Source: Methanomassiliicoccales archaeon (GTDB lineage Archaea; Thermoplasmatota; Thermoplasmata; SG8-5). Taken from it: DNA of 5,780 nt. Each line of letters opens with the position of its first letter. The first letter of the stretch is position 1. Location of the stretch: contig DAOVXH010000123.1 of the NCBI GenBank assembly GCA_030636255.1, forward strand, positions 1 through 5,780, written 5' to 3'. The translations under genes and the position numbers were made by a program. Of the stretch, positions 1 to 4,679 are shown piece after piece. The notes beneath the pieces were generated by a model. That model ran no database searches. It was given only the letters and a program-made list of their open reading frames with translations, and was not told where the DNA came from.

Positions 1-752
1 CCATCACGGCCAGTAGCTCCTCCAACCAGTACAAGGTTGTCCCCCACTCCGCCAACAGCGTTCTTGTAGAGATGCTCTTTTCTGGCAATGCCAACGCATC
101 CTACGTTCACCAGGCAATTTCCAGTGTAAGATTCATCAAAGAATACTCCACCTGAAAGAGTTGGCACACCTATTCGATTGCCATAATCGCGAATTCCGGA
201 AACAACTCCATCAAAGAGATAGCGAGGATGTTTTGTGCCTTTTGGTAATGCCTCTATTGGGGTATCCAGCTTGCCAAAGAACAGAGGGTCAATAAGTGCT
301 ATTGGCTGGCATCCCATGCATAACACGTCTCTGACAATTCCGCCAATGCCAGTTGCTGCACCGCCATAAGGTTCCACCGCACTCGGGTGATTGTGGCTTT
401 CTATACGAAGTGAATAAGCATGATGTTCATCAAATTCCATTACTCCAGCGTCCCCCCGGTCAATAACCTGGGGATTGTCAATTCCAAAAACAAACTCCTT
501 CAAAGTAGGTCTGGAACTCTTGTAACAGCAATGCTCGGACCATGCCTGGCCTATGGATTGCAATTCAACATCAGTCGGATTTCTGCCTATCTTTCCAAAA
601 TAATCAACAAGGGCCTTCATTTCGTCCAGACTCAGCCCGGTGCCACTTTCCTGGCTTAATGCCATAAGCTGTTCATCATTTGCCTGGCTCAGCAGAATCT
701 CATTTAGAGGAAATGGAGCTTCCATTGTTTTGTAGAGGCCTTCAAGGGACAC
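1..752 (-). CDS. purL: Phosphoribosylformylglycinamidine synthase subunit PurL, N-terminal part
   Basis: PurL is the ATP-dependent synthetase subunit that converts formylglycinamide ribotide (FGAR) to the amidine FGAM, using ammonia delivered by PurQ, with PurS as bridging subunit; cytosolic, step 4 of purine synthesis. About 250 residues are visible; the small PurL class is usually a little over 700, so roughly two thirds lie beyond the left edge. Family signatures read on the minus strand: WSEHCCYKSSRP (residues 71-82, with the conserved His of the SEHC motif), IESHNHPSAVEPYGGAATG (117-135, substrate/metal site region), then GGIVRDVLCMGCQPIAL and GIRDYGNRIGVPTLSGG. The GTG at 752-750 is preferred over the ATG at 725-723: it gives the family-like N-terminus VSLEGLYK and has GAGGG (763-759) six bases upstream. 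The start lies one base after the purS stop, so the two are probably co-transcribed and translationally coupled. Identity is very secure; only the start is open. Confidence 0.96.
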   Translation of the reverse strand, partial: MSLEGLYKTMEAPFPLNEILLSQANDEQLMALSQESGTGLSLDEMKALVDYFGKIGRNPTDVELQSIGQAWSEHCCYKSSRPTLKEFVFGIDNPQVIDRGDAGVMEFDEHHAYSLRIESHNHPSAVEPYGGAATGIGGIVRDVLCMGCQPIALIDPLFFGKLDTPIEALPKGTKHPRYLFDGVVSGIRDYGNRIGVPTLSGGVFFDESYTGNCLVNVGCVGIARKEHLYKNAVGGVGDNLVLVGGATGRD

Positions 753-753
753 T

Positions 754-1008
754 TTAATCCCTCAAAAGTCTGAACTCGTAGGAATAATCATTGATAACCG
801 GATTTGCCAATAAGCTCTGGCACATTTTCTCAACTTCGATTTTTGCCAATGCCTCATCATCGGTATCCAGGTGTATCGAGAAGTACTTCGAGGTCTTGAC
901 CTCGGCAACCTGGCTGAATCCCAGTAATTCAAGAGCTTTCTTAGTATTCTTGCCCTCTGGGTCTGCCACGCCTTTCTTTAGTCTAATCTGTACATCAGCC
1001 ACCAACAT
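754..1008 (-). CDS. purS: Phosphoribosylformylglycinamidine synthase subunit PurS
   Basis: PurS is the small subunit that, as a dimer, bridges PurL and PurQ in the FGAM synthase complex and is needed for ammonia transfer. The product of 84 residues matches the family size of about 80-90. It shows the expected pattern: a first beta strand VADVQIRLKKG, the family hallmark GVADPEGKNTKKAL followed by LGF, a middle strand region SKYFSIHLDTDD, a helix with a LLANPVI segment and a short final strand. I chose the ATG at 1008-1006 because it leaves the usual few residues before the first strand. The in-frame GTG at 1017-1015 adds only M-V-Q and would sit on or before the transcription start implied by the nearest TATA-like box. 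Neither start has a clear Shine-Dalgarno site. First gene of a purS-purL unit; purQ is not between them, unlike in many archaea and Bacillus-type clusters, and must lie elsewhere. Confidence 0.93.
   Translation of the reverse strand: MLVADVQIRLKKGVADPEGKNTKKALELLGFSQVAEVKTSKYFSIHLDTDDEALAKIEVEKMCQSLLANPVINDYSYEFRLLRD
759..763 (-). promoter_or_regulatory. Shine-Dalgarno site of purL inside the end of purS
   Basis: GAGGG on the minus strand lies six bases before the GTG at 752, within the last codons of purS. No equally well spaced site precedes the alternative ATG at 725, so this element decides the start in favour of GTG. Confidence 0.6.
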
Positions 1009-1038
1009 TTGAACCACGGCGGGGGATTGTCCAAACCC

Positions 1039-1060
1039 TATTAAAATCTAATGATTATAA
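1039..1060 (-). promoter_or_regulatory. Probable promoter of purS-purL (TATA-like boxes)
   Basis: Read on the minus strand, two AT-rich archaeal TATA candidates stand upstream of purS: TTATAATC (1060-1053) and TTTTAATA (1046-1039). The nearer one would place transcription start near 1016, giving a leader of under ten bases to the ATG at 1008; the farther one gives a leader of about 20 bases without a Shine-Dalgarno site. Which is used cannot be told from sequence. Confidence 0.4.
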
Positions 1061-1159
1061 TTAGGTAATTAATTGACACATATTCTATAGATTATACTTC
1101 TTTCTAACCAATTTAATTATATCATAAATGGGCATAGAAATACATGCGTACATAGAATA

Positions 1160-1167
1160 TTTATATA
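1160..1167 (+). promoter_or_regulatory. TATA box of the zinc-ribbon gene
   Basis: TTTATATA is a near-ideal archaeal TATA box. It predicts transcription start near 1190, about 20-25 bases before the ATGs at 1209 and 1215 and downstream of the ATG at 1128, so it argues that the gene starts later than the longest open frame suggests. Confidence 0.5.
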
Positions 1168-1214
1168 GTAAGTTCTTACCCCGTAACTGTACTGTTTTCA
1201 TCGGGGGGATGGAC

Positions 1215-1445
1215 ATGCAAAATGACGTTATGGTGATAAGGCCAGATATTCGGACATTCGAAAATTATGCAGACATGCACGGTGAGTGTCGGAAATGTGG
1301 AAATCCTCTTGTAATGTTGCCTGATGATCGACGTATGGGCTACTGTTTTGACTGCATTGATTTTCTTGAAATTTCAAGGAAGCAGGAGACCCTAGAAGGC
1401 AGGGTAATAACACTATCCCATGATGATTGTTTTTCATTGCATTAA
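1215..1445 (+). CDS. Small zinc-ribbon protein of unknown function
   Basis: I do not recognise a named family. The product of 76 residues carries one likely zinc-binding site made of two knuckles, CRKC (Cys25, Cys28) and CFDC (Cys44, Cys47), separated by 15 residues, a spacing typical of zinc ribbons. The rest is short, polar and mildly acidic, with no membrane segment or signal peptide. The same frame is open back to an ATG at 1128 (105 residues), but that extension reads over a strong TATA box (1160-1167) and has no protein-like pattern. The run of six G at 1203-1208 can pair with the 16S rRNA tail using one G-U pair and is six bases from the ATG at 1215; the ATG at 1209 directly abuts it. 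Stand-alone, divergent from purS and convergent with the MarC-family gene. A nucleic-acid-binding or regulatory role is possible but is only a guess from the fold. Confidence 0.7.
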   Translation: MQNDVMVIRPDIRTFENYADMHGECRKCGNPLVMLPDDRRMGYCFDCIDFLEISRKQETLEGRVITLSHDDCFSLH

Positions 1446-1475
1446 ATTTTGATTAATTGTTCAAGGTAGCATATT

Positions 1476-2129
1476 CTATACAGAGATTATGCCATACTCT
1501 ACCATGAAGTCAATTATACCTGTTAACATAAATTGTATTGCCATTGCTGCCAGAATAAGTCCCATGACCCTGGAGAATGCCAATGCGCCCATGCGTCCCA
1601 TTCTTTCGAATATTCTCCTGCCATAGAACAGAATAAGGAATGACAATATCATGGTTATGAGAATTGCCAGATACACCAGTGCAATGAGTCCCCAGTTCCA
1701 GCCGCTGGATGTTGCCTCGCTCATGTATATCATGACTGTGGTTATGGAACCTGGGCCTGCGAAGATAGGAATCCCAAGTGGAACAATGCCTATTGCCTCT
1801 TTTTCCAAGGCTTCGGTCTTATCCTTCTCAGTTACCTTGGTCTTGGGCCTACCGCCCTGAAGCATGGAGAAAGCTATTGTCAATAGCAGTAAACCGCCAG
1901 CAATCTTGAACGCTGGAATGGTGATACTGAATAATTCGAATATAAAATGGCCAAGAAGCGCGAATGCAGAGAGGGTTCCACCTGCAACCAATATGGTCTT
2001 TCGAATGACAGCATTTCTCTCCTGACGGCTATAACCATCGGTAAGTGCAACAAAGAATGCTACATTGGCCAGCGGGTCAACAATGACAAATACCGCTATG
2101 ATTACTGTCAGGGCGAAGTTCAACTCCAT
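1476..2129 (-). CDS. MarC/SnatA-family integral membrane protein (putative small neutral amino acid transporter)
   Basis: The 217-residue product is almost entirely hydrophobic, with about six membrane segments (roughly 5-28, 46-67, 71-90, 113-134, 146-168, 187-210), the usual size and topology of the MarC family. Family marks are VDPLANVAFFVALT (17-30) in the first segment, and the re-entrant-like IVPLGIPIFAGPGSITT (115-131) after a charged loop (94-111). In archaea the characterised relative is SnatA of Thermococcus, which transports glycine and alanine; Escherichia coli MarC has no firmly known substrate, so substrate here is inference. An in-frame TTG at 2183 would add 18 residues but overlaps the preceding gene and reads through a TATA box. 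The ATG at 2129 sits about 26 bases from that box, indicating a leaderless mRNA, and restores the usual N-terminus. It lies 47 bases after the NifX-like gene on the same strand, apparently with its own promoter. Confidence 0.9.
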   Translation of the reverse strand: MELNFALTVIIAVFVIVDPLANVAFFVALTDGYSRQERNAVIRKTILVAGGTLSAFALLGHFIFELFSITIPAFKIAGGLLLLTIAFSMLQGGRPKTKVTEKDKTEALEKEAIGIVPLGIPIFAGPGSITTVMIYMSEATSSGWNWGLIALVYLAILITMILSFLILFYGRRIFERMGRMGALAFSRVMGLILAAMAIQFMLTGIIDFMVEYGIISV

Positions 2130-2150
2130 GATTCTGCGCCATCTCGGAGG

Positions 2151-2160
2151 TATATTTAAT
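2151..2160 (-). promoter_or_regulatory. TATA box for a leaderless MarC-family transcript
   Basis: ATTAAATATA on the minus strand is centred about 26 bases from the A of the ATG at 2129, the spacing at which archaeal transcription starts on the start codon. It lies in the 47-base gap after the NifX-like gene. Confidence 0.55.
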
Positions 2161-2176
2161 GCTTCTCCCAGTGGAC

Positions 2177-2554
2177 TCAACAATCGCCGGTCTTGCTATG
2201 GCCACAGACAACATCCTCGCCTGCAAGTTGTAATCTGCCAGCCAAAAATTCATTGATAACGAACTCTGCGGTTCCTGCTGCTCCAGAATATACCTTAATT
2301 CCAACCTGCTGGAAGCCCATTAACGGGCGCATACCGATTCCTGTGACAATGATGGCATCTGCACCATTTTCTTTCAAAAGCATCACCGGAGCCATACATC
2401 CGCCCTGGGTATGTGGTGGATTCTGAACTATTTCTGCGCCTGCTATTTTATTGTCCTCTATACTGACCATTGTAAACACATCACTGTGTCCGAAATGTCC
2501 TGATATTGGGGATTCAAGGCCTCCTGGGGCCATACTGGGTATTGCTATTTTCAT
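2177..2554 (-). CDS. NifX/NifB-like dinitrogenase iron-molybdenum cofactor-binding family protein
   Basis: The 125-residue product fits the single-domain Nitro_FeMo-Co family (the fold of NifX, NafY and the NifB C-terminus), which binds iron-sulfur clusters or Fe-Mo cofactor precursors. Visible marks: N-terminal strand MKIAIPSMAPGG, then SGHFGHSDVF (18-27, the family GxFGxxxxF block), a loop NPPHTQGGCMAP (45-56) with His48 and Cys53, strand DAIIVTGIG, and GIKVYSGAAGTAEFVINEFLAG (the first part, GIKVYSGAAG, at 85-94), the usual closing strand-helix. A Cys/His tail CGHSKTGDC (117-125) could add cluster ligands. Many archaea without nitrogenase carry such proteins and their role is unsettled; no nif genes are seen here. 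The frame is open upstream to 2611, but the ATG at 2554 gives the family N-terminus. It has a weak or no Shine-Dalgarno site and a TATA-like box about 37 bases upstream. The MarC-family gene follows but has a separate promoter. Confidence 0.88.
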   Translation of the reverse strand: MKIAIPSMAPGGLESPISGHFGHSDVFTMVSIEDNKIAGAEIVQNPPHTQGGCMAPVMLLKENGADAIIVTGIGMRPLMGFQQVGIKVYSGAAGTAEFVINEFLAGRLQLAGEDVVCGHSKTGDC

Positions 2555-2587
2555 GATATCGCCTGTAAACCCGGAACAATTCTTACT

Positions 2588-2617
2588 ATTTAATTTCCAT
2601 GAAGGCAACAATTAAAT
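2588..2617. promoter_or_regulatory. Mirrored divergent promoter between the NifX-like and formiminotransferase genes
   Basis: An inverted repeat, ATTTAATT (2588-2595) and AATTAAAT (2610-2617), separated by 14 bases, provides one TATA-like box in each direction. The minus-strand box predicts transcription start near 2564, about 10 bases before the ATG at 2554. The plus-strand box predicts start near 2641, leaving a leader of about 17 bases with a Shine-Dalgarno site before the GTG at 2658. Confidence 0.5.
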
Positions 2618-2644
2618 TTAGGGGCACAATATCCCACTCAATCA

Positions 2645-2649
2645 GAGGG
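2645..2649 (+). promoter_or_regulatory. Shine-Dalgarno site of the formiminotransferase gene
   Basis: GAGGG lies eight bases before the GTG at 2658. It supports this start codon, which also yields the family N-terminus KKIVECVPNFSEG. Confidence 0.5.
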
Positions 2650-2657
2650 TTGATACC

Positions 2658-4343
2658 GTGAAGAAAATAGTGGAATGTGTACCGAATTTCAGCGAGGGTA
2701 AGGATAAATCGATCATAGACCAGATAGTGGCAGAGATAGAGAGCGTCGAAGGCTCAAAGGTTGTTGATGCAGATATGGGTGCTGATACCAACCGTACTGT
2801 AGTTACATTTTTCGGAAGCCCGGAAAGTGTAGCAGAATCCGCCTTCCTGGCAGTGAAGAAGGCCAGTGAGCTCATTGACATGACACAGCACAAGGGGGCC
2901 CATCCAAGATTCGGAGCAACCGATGTTTGCCCGTTTATTCCGGTAAGCGGCGTAACCATGCAGGATTGTGTTGTAATTTCCAAGAAAGTTGGAGAGCGCA
3001 TTGGCAAGGAACTTGGGTTCCCAGTCTACCTTTATGAGGAATCTGCCAGCGATTCCAAAAGAAAGAATTTATCATTTGTCAGGGCCGGAGAATATGAAGG
3101 CCTAAAATCACGATTCAAGGACAAGAAACTAAAACCAGACTACGGGCCAGCTAAATTTGTTCCAAAGTTCGGAGCAATGGCCACAAGCGCCAGGGAATTT
3201 CTCATTGCCTACAATATCAATCTCAATACCAAGGAGAAAAAATACGCATTTGACATTGCACTGGATATCCGTGAGAAGGGCAGGGTCAAGAGAACCAAGA
3301 GCCCGACCCAGTTCAAGCGTGACGGTGAGATATTCAAGGACAAGAACGGAAATAAAGTCACCTTGCCAGGAAAGTTCACCCACTGCAAGGCAATTGGCTG
3401 GTTTATTGACGAGTATGGCCAGGCACAGATATCTATCAACCTAACAAATTACAAAATAACTCCAGTCCACGAAGTATTCGACGAGGTATGCAAGCTTGCA
3501 GCAGACCGAGGACTCAGAGTTACTGGCTCCGAGATTGTAGGCATCATGCCAAAGGCCTCAATGGTTGAGGCCGGGGAGCATTACCTGAAAAAACAGCTGA
3601 AACCTACTGGATTACCAGAGCGGGAATTAATAGAACTGGCAGTCAGCTCAATGGGTATGCGTGACCTCAGTGAATTTGTCATTGAAGACAAGGTTGTAGA
3701 ATACGTGCTAAGAGACAAGTGCCAGTTAGTTGACATGACATTGCGGGACTTCACTGACGAAGTGCAGACAGATTCAGTTGCTCCAGGCGGTGGAAGTGTT
3801 GCCGCACTGGGCGGTTCACAGGGCGCTGCTCTTGTGGCAATGGTTTCAAACCTGAGCTGGGGAAAGGATTTCCTGAAAGATTACAAGAAAATATGCAAGG
3901 TCGGAGAGGAAGCCGAGGCCCTGAAGGCAGCATTAGTCTACAATGTGGATGCAGATACCCAGGCATTTAATGGAGTGCTGGATGCCAATAAATTGCCCAA
4001 GGGCACAAAAGACGAAATCAAAATCCGCGATAAAGCAATCCAGAATGCATTCAAGGAAGCCATCAATATGCCACTGGACACAGCCCAGAAATGCTATGAA
4101 GTTATCATACTGGCCGATAAAATGGCAGACATGGGCCTGGAAGCATCAATTTCCGATGTTGGTGTTGGAGCACTAATGGCAAATGCCGGAATGCACGGTG
4201 CAATCCTGAACGTCAAAATCAATCTGCCAAGCATCACCGACAAAAAATACAATGACAAAATGCTCAAAGAATGTAAAAAGTTAGCCAAGGACGGCGATGA
4301 ACTTCTGGCAAAGGTAATGAAGAAGGTTGACAAGAAATTGTGA
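2658..4343 (+). CDS. ftcD: Bifunctional glutamate formiminotransferase / formimino-THF cyclodeaminase
   Basis: The 561-residue protein matches the fused enzyme known from mammals (541 residues) and some prokaryotes. The first domain moves the formimino group from formiminoglutamate, the end product of one histidine-degradation route, to tetrahydrofolate; the second releases ammonia to give 5,10-methenyl-THF. Formiminotransferase domain, about 1-330: ECVPNFSEG (6-14), DADMGADTNRTVVTFFG (37-53), HKGAHPRFGATDVCPFIPV (78-96) with His82 matching the catalytic His82 of the mammalian enzyme, and FLIAYNINL (181-189). Linker about 330-360. Cyclodeaminase domain, about 361-555: DMTLRDF, then the hallmark APGGGSVAAL (375-384), a helical body and a Lys-rich tail ending KKVDKKL. 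The GTG start is backed by GAGGG upstream. Both catalytic halves look intact. No hut genes are visible. An odd feature is that the last codons recur, recoded, about 240 bases downstream of the stop. Folate use rather than methanopterin is inferred from the family. Confidence 0.95.
   Translation: MKKIVECVPNFSEGKDKSIIDQIVAEIESVEGSKVVDADMGADTNRTVVTFFGSPESVAESAFLAVKKASELIDMTQHKGAHPRFGATDVCPFIPVSGVTMQDCVVISKKVGERIGKELGFPVYLYEESASDSKRKNLSFVRAGEYEGLKSRFKDKKLKPDYGPAKFVPKFGAMATSAREFLIAYNINLNTKEKKYAFDIALDIREKGRVKRTKSPTQFKRDGEIFKDKNGNKVTLPGKFTHCKAIGWFIDEYGQAQISINLTNYKITPVHEVFDEVCKLAADRGLRVTGSEIVGIMPKASMVEAGEHYLKKQLKPTGLPERELIELAVSSMGMRDLSEFVIEDKVVEYVLRDKCQLVDMTLRDFTDEVQTDSVAPGGGSVAALGGSQGAALVAMVSNLSWGKDFLKDYKKICKVGEEAEALKAALVYNVDADTQAFNGVLDANKLPKGTKDEIKIRDKAIQNAFKEAINMPLDTAQKCYEVIILADKMADMGLEASISDVGVGALMANAGMHGAILNVKINLPSITDKKYNDKMLKECKKLAKDGDELLAKVMKKVDKKL
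4312..4336 (+). repeat. Direct repeat copy 1, end of the ftcD coding region
   Basis: These 25 bases inside the ftcD 3' end match 4579-4603 at 24 positions, with a core of 20 identical bases (4317-4336 versus 4584-4603). The offset is 267 bases. The match is far too long for chance in a region of this size. Confidence 0.85.
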
Positions 4344-4372
4344 CCATCTGTGGCACATTAACAGTCAAGTTC

Positions 4373-4393
4373 GTTGAACGCAAAGCGTTCGAC
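4373..4393 (+). other. Short hairpin after ftcD
   Basis: GTTGAACGC and GCGTTCGAC pair over nine positions (one G-U) around an AAA loop, about 30 bases after the ftcD stop. It is the most compact hairpin in the spacer. No T-run follows, so it is not a typical terminator; it could stabilise the mRNA 3' end or belong to a structured RNA. Confidence 0.5.
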
Positions 4394-4543
4394 AATGGCA
4401 TGAAAACGTTTCACAGTAAATTGAATGCCATATGGCTCGCAGCAATCTGAAAATGATTGTTGGATTCGACAACTAAATCAAACCATATGTAGAATCCGAC
4501 CTGATATGTCTGAAAACAGCTAGCTAGCAAAATATCAAAAAGC

Positions 4544-4578
4544 CCGCAATCACACATGCGTGAAATAAACGATTGCGG
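4544..4578 (+). other. Hairpin directly before the duplicated gene end
   Basis: CCGCAATC (4544-4551) and GATTGCGG (4571-4578) form a perfect eight-base-pair stem around a 19-base loop. Its right arm ends exactly where the near-identical part of the duplicated ftcD end begins (4579), so it may mark the edge of inserted DNA. Confidence 0.5.
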
Positions 4579-4610
4579 AGGTCATGAAGAAGGTTGACAA
4601 GAAGCTCTAA
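4574..4610 (+). pseudogene. Diverged duplicate of the last codons of ftcD, with its own stop
   Basis: In one frame this reads I-A-E-V-M-K-K-V-D-K-K-L then TAA, against L-A-K-V-M-K-K-V-D-K-K-L then TGA at the true end of ftcD. Differences are mostly silent or conservative (GCA/GCG, AAG/GAG, GTA/GTC, AAA/AAG, TTG/CTC), the pattern expected of a once-functional coding end from a related allele rather than a fresh copy. The frame is closed upstream by a TAA at 4568-4570 and similarity fades there. It is most simply a remnant: either the original ftcD end displaced by an insertion that supplied a new end, or the tail of a deleted second copy. It has no plausible function as a peptide. Confidence 0.6.
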
Positions 4611-4621
4611 CCCATAAAAGC

Positions 4622-4630
4622 AAATATAAT
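4622..4630 (+). promoter_or_regulatory. TATA-like box of the beta-helix gene
   Basis: AAATATAAT lies about 54 bases before the ATG at 4680, which predicts transcription start near 4653 and a leader of about 27 bases containing the Shine-Dalgarno site. Confidence 0.45.
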
Positions 4631-4666
4631 CATCATCATATTGCTCCCTATATCCTTGAGTATTCA

Positions 4667-4674
4667 GGGAGGTG
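4667..4674 (+). promoter_or_regulatory. Strong Shine-Dalgarno site of the beta-helix gene
   Basis: GGGAGGTG is an almost full complement of the archaeal 16S rRNA 3' tail and stands five bases before the ATG at 4680. It is the best ribosome binding site in the window and fixes this start. Confidence 0.8.
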
Positions 4675-4679
4675 CGGGA

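Larger units (their letters stand above)
4344..4679. other. Hairpin-rich gene-free spacer between ftcD and the beta-helix gene
   Basis: No protein-like open frame of useful length is found on either strand. The stretch holds a series of inverted repeats: 4373-4393; ATGGCAT (4395-4401) with ATGCCAT (4425-4431), enclosing TGAAA-ACG-TTTCA (4401-4413); CAATC (4443-4447) with GATTG (4455-4459); GGATTC (4462-4467) with GAATCC (4492-4497); the 10-base palindrome GCTAGCTAGC (4519-4528); GATAT (4503-4507) with ATATC (4532-4536); and CCGCAATC (4544-4551) with GATTGCGG (4571-4578). After these come the duplicated ftcD end, a TATA box and the Shine-Dalgarno site of the next gene. It might encode a structured RNA or be a small non-coding insertion; no known RNA family or tRNA was recognised. 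Confidence 0.5.

Noticed and set aside
420..659. Plus-strand open frame of 79 codons
   Set aside because: It lies wholly opposite the well-supported purL frame and shows no family-like pattern.
791..1012. Plus-strand open frame opposite purS
   Set aside because: It mirrors the PurS coding region, whose family motif is clear on the minus strand.
1445..1476. Bidirectional terminator between the convergent zinc-ribbon and MarC-family genes
   Set aside because: The 30-base gap is AT-rich with one TTTT run, but there is no clear hairpin or long T tract, so I could not support it as a feature.
4373..4393. Intrinsic terminator for ftcD
   Set aside because: The hairpin has no following T-run, and archaeal termination depends mainly on T-rich tracts.
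4400..4450. Mini open frame MKTFHSKLNAIWLAAI in the spacer
   Set aside because: Only 16 codons, no ribosome site, and it overlaps inverted repeats; nothing supports translation.
4455..4500. tRNA-like TTCGAC loops in the spacer
   Set aside because: The flanks do not form a five-base-pair T stem, and no acceptor, D or anticodon arms can be laid out around them.
4502..4515. C/D box RNA signals (CTGA motifs near 4447, 4501 and 4510)
   Set aside because: CTGA is too short to be informative and no convincing box C (RTGATGA) is found at a suitable distance.
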